The translations under genes and the position numbers were made by a program. The notes under the pieces are model-generated. The model was not told where the DNA came from and searched no databases. It saw only the letters and a program-made list of their open reading frames with translations. A stretch of 64,000 bases of DNA from Alphaproteobacteria bacterium (GTDB taxonomy: Bacteria > Pseudomonadota > Alphaproteobacteria > Caulobacterales > Parvularculaceae): contig JAUIMC010000002.1 in assembly GCA_030433215.1 (NCBI GenBank), positions 1 to 64,000 on the forward strand. Reading direction: 5' to 3'. This document shows positions 40,432-50,443 of the stretch, piece by piece (within the stretch, counting starts at the first letter, position 1; each line of letters begins with the position of its first letter).

Positions 40432-40512
40432 GCGTGATCGAACCGGAAGTTAAACGTCGAAGACGTTTAACGGCGCCCGTTGAAAGCATATGCTTTCAAC
40501 TCCTGATCACGC
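40432..40512. repeat. Three-armed composite palindromic element
   Basis: An outer inverted repeat GCGTGATC (40432-40439) / GATCACGC (40505-40512) encloses two perfect inner palindromes: a 10-bp stem GTTAAACGTC/GACGTTTAAC with a GAA loop (40449-40471) and a gapless 22-bp palindrome whose half is GTTGAAAGCAT (40479-40500). The whole would fold as a cloverleaf in either strand's RNA. It fills the gap between convergent lolD and cfa, and could serve as a two-way terminator or be a REP/RIME-like dispersed repeat. Confidence 0.85.
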
Positions 40513-40513
40513 T

Positions 40514-41752
40514 CTAGGCCGGCGTCAGAAGGATCTGCCGCACATTGGTCGTGCCGGCGCGAAAGCCCGCTTCGCAATAGGCGAGATAAAACCGCCAGAG
40601 TTTTGAAAAGCGCTCATCGAAGCCGAGCGGGCGGATATCCTCCCAGGAAGACAGGAACCGGTCGCTCCATTCATGCAGGGTGCGGGCGTAGTCCTCGCCG
40701 AATTCCTGCATGTCCTTGAGTTTGAGGCCGGCTTTATCGGTCAGGGTCGATAGGATCGCCGGGCTTGGCAGGACGCCGCCCGGGAACACATAGCGCTGAA
40801 TGAAGTCGGTCGACTTCACATAAGTGTCGAAGAAGCGGTCGGCGATGGTGATGATCTGAAGTCCGGCGCGCCCGCCCGGTTTCAGGACTTCTTTCACCTT
40901 GTCGAAATAGGCGGCCCAGTATTCCTTGCCCACCGCCTCGAACATTTCGATGGACGCGACCTTGTCGAATGTATCGCTGACGTCGCGGTAATCCTGAAGA
41001 CGGAACTCCGCCTTGTCTTCAAGACCGGCGCGCTTGATCCGCGCTTCGGCATAGGCGAGCTGCGAGGGCGACAGGGTGAGGCCAGTGACATGGGCGCCGT
41101 ATTTCCCGGCGGCGTATTCGGCGAACCCGCCCCAGCCCGATCCGATCTCCAACACGCGGTCGCCCGGCTGAAGGTCGATCAGTTTCGCCAGGCTTTCATA
41201 TTTGTTGATCTGCGCCGCTTCGAGACTGTTGGCCCCCGTTGAAAACCGCGCCGAGGAATAGGTCATCGTCGGATCGAGCCACTTTTCGTAAAAGCTGTTC
41301 CCGAGATCGTAATGGGCGACGATGTTGCGCTTTGACCCGGCCTTTGTGTTCTTCTCGCCGCTGCGGCGCAGGGAGTTAAACCATTCAACGAAAGGCAGGG
41401 CGGCGAAGACGCTCTGCATGTGATCGGCGTTGCGCGCGAAGATATAAAGCAGCGACGCAAGATCCGGCGTATCCCAGTCGCCGGCGGCGAAGCTTTCGAA
41501 AAAGCCGATATCGCCCCCGAAAATGACGCGGCGGGCGAATCTGTAATTGCGGATGGCGATGATGCCTTTGGAGTCGGTTTCCGTCTTGCCGGCGAAGGTC
41601 AGGATGCGGCCGTCAGGCAGGTGGAAGACGAGCGTTCCATACTGAACGTGCTCGGCGATCTTCAGGACCTGGCGGAAGAAGAAGGGCAGGCCGTCCTTGT
41701 TCATCCCGTTCTTGTTCATCGCGGGCGGATGATGTTCGGTTTGCGTCGCCAT
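40514..41752 (-). CDS. cfa: Cyclopropane-fatty-acyl-phospholipid synthase family methyltransferase
   Basis: A 412-aa SAM-dependent enzyme that adds a methylene bridge to double bonds of membrane phospholipids, or a close relative of that family. The SAM motif VLEIGSGWGGFAEYAA and later QDYRDV, IEMFEAVGKEYW and FIQRYVFPGG are typical. An N-terminal lipid-binding-like domain precedes it. The ATG at 41752 is preferred, a GTG six bases upstream being possible; AAAGGGG lies before both. Transcribed after the photolyase gene with a 58-base gap, which suggests a shared stress response. Confidence 0.9.
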   Translation of the reverse strand: MATQTEHHPPAMNKNGMNKDGLPFFFRQVLKIAEHVQYGTLVFHLPDGRILTFAGKTETDSKGIIAIRNYRFARRVIFGGDIGFFESFAAGDWDTPDLASLLYIFARNADHMQSVFAALPFVEWFNSLRRSGEKNTKAGSKRNIVAHYDLGNSFYEKWLDPTMTYSSARFSTGANSLEAAQINKYESLAKLIDLQPGDRVLEIGSGWGGFAEYAAGKYGAHVTGLTLSPSQLAYAEARIKRAGLEDKAEFRLQDYRDVSDTFDKVASIEMFEAVGKEYWAAYFDKVKEVLKPGGRAGLQIITIADRFFDTYVKSTDFIQRYVFPGGVLPSPAILSTLTDKAGLKLKDMQEFGEDYARTLHEWSDRFLSSWEDIRPLGFDERFSKLWRFYLAYCEAGFRAGTTNVRQILLTPA

Positions 41753-41810
41753 AAGCACATGACCCCTTTCTTGCGGTGCATCCCATCGCCGCCGGTCACA
41801 CTGAAACTGA

Positions 41811-43253
41811 CTATCCGCGCTTTATCTTCTCGTACCCCTCAAGCGCGCGTTTGCGCGCTGCAGCATGATCCACAATCGGATGCGGATAAGATTTTCCGAG
41901 CTCGACCCCCGCCTTGTCAAGAACATCGTCAGGCGCTTTCCAGGGCGCATGAATGTGTTTGGCGGGCATATCCTTCAGTTCAGGAACAAATTCGCGCACA
42001 TAGGCGCCGTCCGGGTCGAACTTTTCGCCCTGCGTCACCGGGTTGAAAATCCGGAAATAGGGCGCGGCGTCGGCGCCGCAGCCGGCGACCCACTGCCAGC
42101 CCGCCGAATTGTTGGCGAGATCGGCGTCGACAAGCGTGTCCCAGAACCAGGCTTCGCCGTCCTGCCAGCGGATGAGAAGGTCCTTGATGAGAAAGCTCGC
42201 CACGATCATCCGCACCCTGTTGTGCATCCATCCGGTTTGCCAGAGCTGGCGCATCCCGGCGTCGACGATGGGATAGCCGGTCTCGCCTTTGCGCCAGGCG
42301 GCGAGGCCCTTCTTGTCGTCTCGCCAGGGATAATCCGAAAACTCTTCACGTAAGGGCGTCTCCGGCAACGCTTCATTGTAGAACAGGAGACAGTAACAGA
42401 ATTCGCGCCAGCAAAGTTCCGACAGGAATTTCTCGCCCGCGCTGTCGGAGACCTCGCCTTCCGACATTTTGGCGCGCGTCGCCTGCCACACCTGCAAGGG
42501 GCTGATCTCTCCGAAAGCGAGATGCGGCGACAGGCGGGACGTATAGTCCTTGTCCGGACGGTCGCGCCCGTCCTTGTAATCGCCGATATCGTCGTTGAGA
42601 AAATCGCGGAGCGCTTCGCGGGCGCCGGCCTCGCCGGGCGTCCAGACGGGCTCGAAGTCCTTCGCCCAGTTCGGCTTGTCTGGAAGCAGGCCCCAGTCCT
42701 TCAGCTTGTCGCTTTTGACGTTTGCTTTCTTCGTTTCCAGCTTGCGCGGGTTCGCCTCTGTGTCGGCGCGCGCCGGGCCGGCCTGTTTCAGCGCCTTCCA
42801 GAACGGCGTGAAGACGCGATAGGGCCCGCCGGAACCGGTCTTCAGCTCCCAGGGCTCGCGCAGGAGCGCGCCGTTGAATGTCTCCACCTCGACGCCGGCG
42901 TCCGTCAGGGAGCTTTTGAGTTTCTTGTCGATTTCGATATGGCCGGGAAAATAGCGCCGGTTCCAGAACACATGCCCCGCATTCGTCTCCTCTACCAGAT
43001 CGGGAAGGATTTCCGCCGCAGCCCCGCGCCGCAGGATCAGTTTCGCGCCGAGCTTGTCGAGTTCGCCAGAGAGCGCCTCGAGGCTGTGATGGAGCCACCA
43101 GCGCGAGGCGCCGCCCGGCGCATGGGCGAGGCTTTCGTCGAAGATATAGACGGGGATCACGGGGGCGCCGGTTTTCCGCGCTGCAGCGAGAGCGGGATTG
43201 TCGGCGAGGCGGAGATCCTGGCGGAACCAGACAAGAGCGGGGCGGGAGGACAT
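41811..43253 (-). CDS. phrB: Deoxyribodipyrimidine photolyase
   Basis: A 480-aa class I photolyase-type flavoprotein that repairs UV-induced pyrimidine dimers with light. The N-terminal antenna domain begins LVWFRQDLRLADNPAL. The FAD domain shows FLSELCWREFCY, TGYPIVDAGMRQLWQTGWMHNRVRM and DLANNSAGWQWVAGCGADAAPYFRIFNP, which include the conserved electron-transfer tryptophans. First gene of a two-gene minus-strand unit with cfa. A cryptochrome function is possible, but the sequence fits a CPD photolyase. Confidence 0.93.
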   Translation of the reverse strand: MSSRPALVWFRQDLRLADNPALAAARKTGAPVIPVYIFDESLAHAPGGASRWWLHHSLEALSGELDKLGAKLILRRGAAAEILPDLVEETNAGHVFWNRRYFPGHIEIDKKLKSSLTDAGVEVETFNGALLREPWELKTGSGGPYRVFTPFWKALKQAGPARADTEANPRKLETKKANVKSDKLKDWGLLPDKPNWAKDFEPVWTPGEAGAREALRDFLNDDIGDYKDGRDRPDKDYTSRLSPHLAFGEISPLQVWQATRAKMSEGEVSDSAGEKFLSELCWREFCYCLLFYNEALPETPLREEFSDYPWRDDKKGLAAWRKGETGYPIVDAGMRQLWQTGWMHNRVRMIVASFLIKDLLIRWQDGEAWFWDTLVDADLANNSAGWQWVAGCGADAAPYFRIFNPVTQGEKFDPDGAYVREFVPELKDMPAKHIHAPWKAPDDVLDKAGVELGKSYPHPIVDHAAARKRALEGYEKIKRG

Positions 43254-43350
43254 CGTCGAATAATAGCCTGCGGGTGGACCCTCGGGGTTTAAGCCGGTAG
43301 CCTGTTATACAGTCACGGGGAAGGGGCAGTTTCCCTCGTGCGGGGTAGTA

Positions 43351-43854
43351 ATGCAGGGGCAGGGTATGGCGGTTTCCGACTTTTTCACGGCTTTGGGCGC
43401 GGGAGAACTGTTCTCCGGCGGCTTTACGCTTCTTGAGCTCGTATTGGCGGCGGTTTTGACCTTTCTTTTCGCCGGCACGCTGGCGCTTTCGGTTCTGGCC
43501 GCGCGGTCGGCCGGCGCGGCCCGTCAGGCGCGCGAAGAGGCCCGCGAGGCGCTCGTCGCGGTCAGCGGGCAGGCGGCGGATTTCAGGGTCCTTGCGGCCG
43601 ATCTGGAGCGCATGGCCGGGGATCTGGCGGCGTCTCAGGCCGAATTGAGGGAAATGCAGGCGGCCGCGCCCGCGCCCCGGCAGGATTATGCCGCGGAAGG
43701 CTCCGCTGCGCCTTTGCAGGCCCCGGAAGCGCCTGAGGCGGCGGCCGAGGATGCGGCGCCGGTCCGCGCGGAGATGGCCGAGGCGCCGGATGACGAGGAA
43801 ACGGGGCGCGGCGGCAAGGCCGGCGTCTTCCGCAAGCTGCTGCGCCGGCGCTAG
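43351..43854 (+). CDS. Membrane-anchored coiled-coil hypothetical protein
   Basis: A 167-aa protein, not recognised. One membrane helix lies at about residues 27-50 (LELVLAAVLTFLFAG), then an Ala/Arg/Glu-rich helical region (~52-105) likely to form a coiled coil, an acidic Ala/Pro/Glu linker, and a basic end (FRKLLRRR). An ATG at 43366 is an equally good start: both have GGGG upstream. It stands alone between the divergent photolyase gene and rpsB; its layout suggests an inner-membrane anchor protein, nothing more. Confidence 0.65.
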   Translation: MQGQGMAVSDFFTALGAGELFSGGFTLLELVLAAVLTFLFAGTLALSVLAARSAGAARQAREEAREALVAVSGQAADFRVLAADLERMAGDLAASQAELREMQAAAPAPRQDYAAEGSAAPLQAPEAPEAAAEDAAPVRAEMAEAPDDEETGRGGKAGVFRKLLRRR

Positions 43855-43916
43855 CCGGGCCCGGCTTTCCGGGGCGAAAAACCGCTCAAAAGCGCCATTT
43901 TCCGCCAGTTTCCGGC

Positions 43917-43945
43917 TTGCGCCGGAACCCAAGAGGGCGTATAGC
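43917..43945 (+). promoter_or_regulatory. Candidate promoter for rpsB-tsf
   Basis: TTGCGC, a 17-base spacer and TATAGC, about 100 bases before the rpsB start. A good -10 match in an otherwise GC-rich gap. Confidence 0.5.
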
Positions 43946-44048
43946 GCGCGCCATCTCACACGCGGCGTGATCCTCAGTGATCCGGCGGCTCTCGAGCCAT
44001 CCCGGGTTTTCAGCGCGCCGCGGCGGAAAAACTGAAGGAGACTACCCA

Positions 44049-44840
44049 ATGGCGCTGCCAGAATATTCCATGCGCCAGCTGCTCGAAGCTGGCGTGCATT
44101 TCGGACACCAAACCCATCGCTGGAACCCGAAGATGAAGAATTACATCTTCGGCGACCGCAATGGCATTCACATTATCGACCTGTCGCAAACCGTGCCGCT
44201 CCTGCATCAGGCGCTGGTCAAGGTGCGCGACGTCGTCGCCGGCGGCGGCCGCGTTCTTTTCGTCGGCACCAAGCGCCAGGCGCAAACCCCGGTCGCTGAA
44301 TCCGCCAGAAACTGCGCGCAGTATTACATGAATACGCGCTGGCTCGGCGGCACGCTCACCAACTGGGAGACGATCTCCGACTCCATCCGTCGTCTGAAAG
44401 ACATGGAAGAGCGGCTTGAATCGGGCGCGGTCGGCCTCACCAAAAAAGAGCAGATGATGCTTCAGCGCGACCGCGACCGGCTTGAAGCCTCGCTCGGCGG
44501 CATTCGCGAAATGGGCGGTCTGCCGGACCTGATGTTCGTCATCGACGTCAAGAAAGAAGCGATCGCCATTCAGGAAGCCAAGAAGCTTGGCATCCCGGTC
44601 GTCGCCATCGTCGACACCAATTGCGACCCGGACAATATCGACTATGTCATTCCGGGCAATGACGACGCCTCGCGCGCGATCTCGCTTTACTGCAGCCTCG
44701 TTGCAGATGCGGTGATCGACGGCATCGGCGAAGGCCAGGCGGCGCTCGGCGTCGATATCGGCGAAGCCGAGGAAGCTCCGGCCGAGCCCGCGCTCGCCGA
44801 GGAAGAACCGCAGCAGCAGGCTGAACAGGCCTCGGCCTAA
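44049..44840 (+). CDS. rpsB: 30S ribosomal protein S2
   Basis: A 263-aa S2, the last protein to join the 30S subunit, bridging head and body near S1. [35 protein letters not shown] is diagnostic (read in parts), as is [27 protein letters not shown] lies before the ATG at 44049; longer in-frame starts extend beyond the conserved N-terminus. The C-terminus has an extra ~25 residues of Glu, Ala, Gln and Pro. tsf follows after 146 bases containing a 10-bp GC-rich hairpin (44868-44877 with 44891-44901, one bulge). Confidence 0.97.
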   Translation: MALPEYSMRQLLEAGVHFGHQTHRWNPKMKNYIFGDRNGIHIIDLSQTVPLLHQALVKVRDVVAGGGRVLFVGTKRQAQTPVAESARNCAQYYMNTRWLGGTLTNWETISDSIRRLKDMEERLESGAVGLTKKEQMMLQRDRDRLEASLGGIREMGGLPDLMFVIDVKKEAIAIQEAKKLGIPVVAIVDTNCDPDNIDYVIPGNDDASRAISLYCSLVADAVIDGIGEGQAALGVDIGEAEEAPAEPALAEEEPQQQAEQASA

Positions 44841-44986
44841 AAGCCCCAACGCCTTGCGAAAAACGGCGGCGGACGGGGCGCGAGATCGATCCCGTCCCGC
44901 CTGTCATCGCACGCTGTCATCGTTTGGCAAAAAAACAAGATTACTGCGCTTCGCACGGCGCATTGTGAAACCTAAAGGAGAAACCA

Positions 44987-45895
44987 ATGTCTGGCATTAC
45001 CGCTGCGACCGTTAAGCAATTGCGCGAAATGACCGGGGCAGGGATGATGGACTGCAAGTCCGCCCTGCAGGAAACCAATGGCGACATGGACGCTGCCGTC
45101 GACTGGCTGCGCAAGAAGGGCCTGTCGAAAGCGGCGAAAAAAGCCGGCCGCACCGCGGCGGAAGGGCTTGTCGCCGTGGCCGTCGAGCCGAACGGTTCGG
45201 GCGCGACCGGCGTCGTCGTCGAGGTCAACTCCGAAACCGACTTCGTCGCCCGCAACGAGCTGTTCCAGAAAATGGTGCGCGACATCGCCGAAACCGCTGT
45301 CGGCGTCGGCGGCGACATCGACAAGCTTCGCGCGGCGACCTTTCCGGGCGCCGGCAAGTCCGTCGACGAGCATATCGCGGAGATGGTCGGCCAGATCGGC
45401 GAGAATATGAGTCTGCGCCGCGCCGTTGGCGTCAGCGTCGAGGAAGGCGTCGTCGCGACTTACGTTCACGGCACGGTCACGGACGGCGCCGGCAAGATCG
45501 GCGTCATCGTCGGCCTCAAATCCTCCGGCGATAAGGCCAAGCTCGAAGCGCTCGGCAAGCAGATCGCCATGCATGCGGCGGCGGCCCGGCCGCTCGCCGG
45601 CAAGATCGACGATCTCGATCCGGCTGTCGTCAACAAGGAGAAGGAAGTTCTCGCCGACCAGGCCCGCGCTTCCGGCAAGCCCGAGAATATCATCGAGAAG
45701 ATGGTCGAAGGACGCCTGCGTAAATTCTACGAGGAATCGGTCCTGCTCGAGCAGATTTTCGTGATCGACGGCGAGACCCCGATTCGCAAGGTTCTCGAAA
45801 ACGCCGCCAAGGACGTCGGCGCGCCGGTGGAGTTTGCTGGCTTCGCTAGGCTCGAATTGGGCGACGGCGTTGAGAAAAGCGACGACGAAGACTGA
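44987..45895 (+). CDS. tsf: Elongation factor Ts
   Basis: A 302-aa nucleotide exchange factor for EF-Tu. The N-terminal [24 protein letters not shown] and the TDFVARN motif of the core are intact, followed by the two subdomains and the coiled-coil. AAAGGAG lies just before the ATG. Usual rpsB-tsf order; a terminator follows. Confidence 0.98.
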   Translation: MSGITAATVKQLREMTGAGMMDCKSALQETNGDMDAAVDWLRKKGLSKAAKKAGRTAAEGLVAVAVEPNGSGATGVVVEVNSETDFVARNELFQKMVRDIAETAVGVGGDIDKLRAATFPGAGKSVDEHIAEMVGQIGENMSLRRAVGVSVEEGVVATYVHGTVTDGAGKIGVIVGLKSSGDKAKLEALGKQIAMHAAAARPLAGKIDDLDPAVVNKEKEVLADQARASGKPENIIEKMVEGRLRKFYEESVLLEQIFVIDGETPIRKVLENAAKDVGAPVEFAGFARLELGDGVEKSDDED

Positions 45896-45937
45896 TTTTC
45901 CCAGCGCCGGCGTTTGACGGCGGCGCGCAAAAGTTCC

Positions 45938-45977
45938 AAAAGCGCCGCGGGGGGATGCGTCCCTTCGCGGCGTTTTT
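45938..45977 (+). terminator. Intrinsic terminator after tsf
   Basis: AAAA-G-CGCCGCG pairs with CGCGGCG-TTTTT (one G-U pair) across a loop GGGGGATGCGTCCCTT that can itself pair GGG with CCC. Five Ts end the structure. It lies about 40 bases after the tsf stop. Confidence 0.85.
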
Positions 45978-45997
45978 GCTGGGGTTGGGCGCCGGCG

Positions 45998-46042
45998 CAG
46001 AGTAGAGTGCCACAGAGTAGGGCGCGGCAGAGCAGGGTGACC
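45998..46042 (+). repeat. Three 15-bp direct repeats in the pyrH leader
   Basis: Units start at 45998, 46013 and 46028 with exact 15-base spacing: CAGAGTAGAGTGCCA, CAGAGTAGGGCGCGG, CAGAGCAGGGTGACC. The first eight to thirteen bases are well kept, the last few vary. They lie between the tsf terminator and pyrH, 50-90 bases before its start, where a promoter or regulator site would be expected. Confidence 0.7.
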
Positions 46043-46090
46043 TTGGCCGTTGCTCGCGTCTCGGGCCCCAAGAGTTAGGAAAAGCCAGCC

Positions 46091-46876
46091 ATGTCCCAGA
46101 CATCCGCAGACAAGGGCGACAAATCCGGCCCGAAAACGGCCCCGAAAGGGGGCGGCGCGCTTCGCTATCGCCGGGTTCTCCTCAAGATCAGCGGTGAAGC
46201 CCTGATGGGGCCGGGACAATACGGCATCGACAACGACACCGTGAAACGCATCGCCGGCGAGGTCAGGGACGCCCAGAATCTGGGCGCCGAGATCTGTCTC
46301 GTGATCGGCGGCGGCAATATCTTCCGCGGCGTCTCCCAGGCCGCTGCGGGCATGGAGCGCGCGAGCGCCGACTATATGGGCATGCTGGCGACGGTGATGA
46401 ACGCGCTGGCGCTCCAGAACGCGCTCGAGGCCATCGGTCTTTACACGCGCGTCCTGTCGGCGATCGAGATGACGGCGATCTGCGAGACCTATATCCGCCG
46501 CCGGGCGCTGCGCCACATGGAAAAGGGGCGCATCGTGATCTTCGCCGCCGGCACCGGCAATCCGTTCTTCACGACCGATACGGCCGCAGCTCTGCGTGCG
46601 GCGGAAATGGGCTGCGACGCGCTCCTGAAAGGCACCCAGGTCGACGGCGTCTATTCCGCCGATCCGAAAAAGGACCCCAATGCCGAGCGCTTCGAGCGGC
46701 TCAGCTATCACGAGGTCCTGATGCGCGATCTTAAAGTGATGGATCAGGCGGCGATTTCCCTGACCCGGGAAAGCGGCATTCCCATCGTGGTCTTCCCGAT
46801 CGGCGAGGGCGGCGGGGTGGTCGGCGCCATCACCGGCGAGGGCCCCTCCACCGTGATCACCGACGAGAAACCTTGA
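46091..46876 (+). CDS. pyrH: Uridylate kinase
   Basis: A 261-aa bacterial UMP kinase making UDP for nucleic acids and nucleotide sugars; hexameric and GTP-regulated in the family. [13 protein letters not shown] is the ATP-binding start, followed by [10 protein letters not shown] and [16 protein letters not shown], and the [20 protein letters not shown] and [17 protein letters not shown] motifs. The extra N-terminal ~25 residues are Lys/Gly-rich and look disordered. Standard neighbour of frr, 71 bases downstream. Confidence 0.97.
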   Translation: MSQTSADKGDKSGPKTAPKGGGALRYRRVLLKISGEALMGPGQYGIDNDTVKRIAGEVRDAQNLGAEICLVIGGGNIFRGVSQAAAGMERASADYMGMLATVMNALALQNALEAIGLYTRVLSAIEMTAICETYIRRRALRHMEKGRIVIFAAGTGNPFFTTDTAAALRAAEMGCDALLKGTQVDGVYSADPKKDPNAERFERLSYHEVLMRDLKVMDQAAISLTRESGIPIVVFPIGEGGGVVGAITGEGPSTVITDEKP

Positions 46877-46947
46877 TCCGGACAAGACACCACCCGATTT
46901 TGACCGTAAAATCAGACGAATAAGAAACGAAGGAGCAGAGAAAAGAC

Positions 46948-47493
46948 ATGAGCGGGGTTGATATCAAGGATCTGCGCAAGCGCATGGATGGCGCGCTGAC
47001 TTCGTTGAAGTCCGACTTCGCGGGGCTTCGCACCGGACGCGCCAGCGCCAATCTGGTCGATCATATCGAGGTCGACGCCTATGGCTCGAAAATGCCGATC
47101 AACCAGGTCGGCACCGTGGCCGTCCCTGAGGCGCGGATGATCTCCGTCAATGTCTGGGACAAGGGGCTTGTGGGCGCGGTCGAAAAAGCGATCCGCGAGG
47201 CCGGCATCGGCGTCAATCCGGTCGTCGACGGCCAGAATGTCCGCATCCCCATTCCTCCGCTTACGGAGGAGCGCCGCAAGGAGCTTGTGAAAATCGCCGC
47301 CAAATATGTCGAGCAGGCCAAGGTGGCGATCCGCAATGTGCGCCGCGAGGGCATGGAAGACGTGAAGACCGCGGAAGGCGGCGAGGACGAACAGAAGAAA
47401 CAGTCCGAAGACGTGCAGAAGCTGACCGACGAAATGGTGAAGAAGGCGGACGAGGCCTATGAGGCCAAGGAAGCCGAAATCATGCAGGTCTGA
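46948..47493 (+). CDS. frr: Ribosome recycling factor
   Basis: A 181-aa factor that, with EF-G, splits the ribosome after termination. The helical domain motifs [21 protein letters not shown] (part) and [17 protein letters not shown] are conserved, and the second domain has the [13 protein letters not shown] hinge region (AIRNVRREG). AAGGAG lies before the ATG. Between pyrH and uppS as in most proteobacteria. Confidence 0.97.
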   Translation: MSGVDIKDLRKRMDGALTSLKSDFAGLRTGRASANLVDHIEVDAYGSKMPINQVGTVAVPEARMISVNVWDKGLVGAVEKAIREAGIGVNPVVDGQNVRIPIPPLTEERRKELVKIAAKYVEQAKVAIRNVRREGMEDVKTAEGGEDEQKKQSEDVQKLTDEMVKKADEAYEAKEAEIMQV

Positions 47494-47586
47494 TCGCTTT
47501 CGGGCCTGCTCCGCAAACGGAACGAGTTGAGTGAGAGTTGAACGCGAACATATGGCGCCGGCGCTCCTGAGGCGGGAGGCGGTGCA

Positions 47587-48342
<756 letters not shown>

Positions 48343-48356
48343 TATCGCGCTTCTTG

Positions 48357-49205
48357 ATGTCATCATCCGCTGACAAGATCGAAGGAGTCCGCCCTGCTTC
48401 GGCGGGGCCGTTGAGAAAGCGCATCGTCACCGCCGCCATCCTGATGCCCTTGGTGATCGGCGCGGTCTATGCGGGCGGACCGGCTTTCGCCGCCTTGGTC
48501 GCCTTCGCCGCGGTCGTCATGCTGTTCGAATGGACGCGCATGGTGGAACGGCGCTCCTTCAGCCGGTCTTTTTATGCGCTTGTCATCGGATCGGCGGCGT
48601 CCCTCTTTTTCGCCGCGGGCGGGTTCTATGACGCGGCCATTGCGATTGCGGCGCTCGGCGGCGTTGCGGCCTTTTTCCTGGCCAAGCGCGAAACGGGGAT
48701 CGGCGGCTGGTCGGCCTTCGGCGCGGTCTATGTGATCATGCCCTGCATCGCGCTGATCTGGCTCAGGCTCGACGCGCCCACGGGCCGGGCGCTGACCTAT
48801 CTCCTGTACGGGGTCGTCTGGGCCGCCGATTCGGGCGCTTTTTTCTTCGGCAAATTCATCGGCGGGCCGAAAATCAGTCACGCCCTCTCGCCGTCCAAGA
48901 CCTGGGCGGGCATCGTCGGGGGCATTCTCGGCGGCTGCCTTGTGGGGGCGGTCGTCGGCGGGGTTCTTTACGGGCCGGAAGGGGCGGTTTTGCACCTTTT
49001 CATCGGCGGCGGCCTCGGGGCGGCCTCGGTGGTGGGGGATCTGGTCGAATCGGCGTTCAAGCGCAATTTCGGGCTCAAGGACATTTCCAGCTTCGTGCCC
49101 GGCCATGGCGGGGCGCTGGACCGCCTTGACGGCATGATTTTCGCCACTTCAGCGATGACGGGAGGGCTTCTCCTCTATATGCTGTCCGAAAAGCTTCAGG
49201 GGTGA
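48357..49205 (+). CDS. cdsA: Phosphatidate cytidylyltransferase
   Basis: A 282-aa inner-membrane enzyme making CDP-diacylglycerol from phosphatidate and CTP, the branch point for all phospholipids. About seven to eight membrane helices are visible, and the signature lies near the end (SPSKTWAGIVGGILGG and KRNFGLKDISSFVPGHGGALDRLDG in parts), with the conserved D residues. The ATG at 48357 is chosen since an upstream candidate would lie inside uppS; no strong ribosome site is visible. Its stop overlaps a possible GTG of dxr. Confidence 0.94.
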   Translation: MSSSADKIEGVRPASAGPLRKRIVTAAILMPLVIGAVYAGGPAFAALVAFAAVVMLFEWTRMVERRSFSRSFYALVIGSAASLFFAAGGFYDAAIAIAALGGVAAFFLAKRETGIGGWSAFGAVYVIMPCIALIWLRLDAPTGRALTYLLYGVVWAADSGAFFFGKFIGGPKISHALSPSKTWAGIVGGILGGCLVGAVVGGVLYGPEGAVLHLFIGGGLGAASVVGDLVESAFKRNFGLKDISSFVPGHGGALDRLDGMIFATSAMTGGLLLYMLSEKLQG

Positions 49206-49207
49206 CA

Positions 49208-50425
49208 ATGGGGACGCCGACAACGCAGGGACATGGGTCCCGGCGCCGCATTACGATTTTAGGCTCGACCGGCTCCATCGGCGAATCGACCCTGAGCGTG
49301 CTCGAGCATGCGGGGGCGCTGGGCGAGGCGGATTTCGAGATCGTCGCGCTCACCGCCAACCGTAATCTCGACCGGCTCGTCGAACAGGCGAAGACCTTCA
49401 AACCGCAATTTGTGGCGCTTGCCGATGAGAGCCTTGGCGGCGACCTCAAGGCCGCGCTTGAAGGAACCGGCATCGACAGCGGCGCCGGCGCGGCGGCGGT
49501 CGAGGAAGCCGCAAGCCGCGACGCCGACTGGGTGATGGCGGCGATTGTCGGCGCCGCCGGGCTGAAACCCACCCTGAAAGCCGCGCTCCGCGGCGCGGAC
49601 ATCGCGCTCGCCAACAAAGAATGCCTCGTCTGCGCGGGCGATGTCGTCACCGAAGCGATCCGCGAGGGCGGCGGCGCTCTGTTGCCGGTCGACTCCGAAC
49701 ACAATGCGATTTTTCAGGTTTTCGATTTCGATCAGCCCGAACGCATTTCGCGCCTGATTCTCACGGCCTCCGGCGGCCCGTTCCGCACCTGGACGCGCGA
49801 GGCAATGCTCGACGCGACGCCGGCGCAGGCGGTCGCGCATCCCAACTGGTCCATGGGCGCGAAGATCTCCGTCGATTCCGCGACCATGATGAACAAGGGC
49901 CTTGAGCTCATCGAGGCCGCGCACATCTTCCCCGTCGGACATGAAAAAATAGAAATCCTCGTGCATCCCCAGTCGGTGATTCACTCCATGGTTGAATATT
50001 GCGACGGCTCGGTCCTCGCCCAGCTCGGCACCCCGGACATGAGAACGCCCATCGCCACGACTCTCGCCTGGCCGCAGCGCACCTCGAGCCCGAGCGCCCA
50101 GCTCAACTTCGCGGAAGTCGCCAAGCTGACCTTTGAAGACCCTGATTTACATAGGTTTCCCGCCCTCCGGCTCGCCCGTGAGGCGATCGGGGCCGGGGGA
50201 ATCATGCCGGCCGTCCTCAACGCCGCCAATGAAGTGGCGGTCGCCGCCTTTCTGGCGGGCGGCCTCAAATTTCTTGATATCGCCGCAATTTCCGAGCAGG
50301 TACTGGAGCGGGCGGGGCGTATTAACGGTCCGGCGCGGCTCAGTACGCTGGAAGAGGCCATGGATGCGGATGCACAGGCGCGACGCATGGCGGAAGAATG
50401 CGTCGCTGCGAAAGCCGCGGCCTGA
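49208..50425 (+). CDS. dxr: 1-deoxy-D-xylulose 5-phosphate reductoisomerase
   Basis: A 405-aa NADPH enzyme, the committed step of the MEP isoprenoid pathway and the target of fosmidomycin. The NADPH motif ILGSTGSIGESTL is near residue 20; the metal and substrate motifs are VDSEHNAIFQ, TASGGPF and HPNWSMGAKISVDSATMMNKGLE. It supplies IPP for the UppS reaction encoded just upstream. The ATG at 49208 has AGGGG at good distance; a GTG at 49202 overlapping the cdsA stop has no spacing for a site. Confidence 0.96.
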   Translation: MGTPTTQGHGSRRRITILGSTGSIGESTLSVLEHAGALGEADFEIVALTANRNLDRLVEQAKTFKPQFVALADESLGGDLKAALEGTGIDSGAGAAAVEEAASRDADWVMAAIVGAAGLKPTLKAALRGADIALANKECLVCAGDVVTEAIREGGGALLPVDSEHNAIFQVFDFDQPERISRLILTASGGPFRTWTREAMLDATPAQAVAHPNWSMGAKISVDSATMMNKGLELIEAAHIFPVGHEKIEILVHPQSVIHSMVEYCDGSVLAQLGTPDMRTPIATTLAWPQRTSSPSAQLNFAEVAKLTFEDPDLHRFPALRLAREAIGAGGIMPAVLNAANEVAVAAFLAGGLKFLDIAAISEQVLERAGRINGPARLSTLEEAMDADAQARRMAEECVAAKAAA

Positions 50426-50443
50426 AGGATGGGTTAAACGCTG

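Noticed and set aside
43254-43350. LexA box or EcfG promoter for phrB
   Set aside because: No GTTC-N7-GTTC and no GGAAC-N16/17-CGTT match; only a short dyad was found.
42373-44049. 558-codon minus-strand frame running across phrB and the upstream gap
   Set aside because: Out of frame with the photolyase; translation is Arg/Pro-rich without domains.
44972-46885. 637-codon antisense frame covering tsf and pyrH
   Set aside because: Spans two well-identified sense genes and the terminator between them; no domain.
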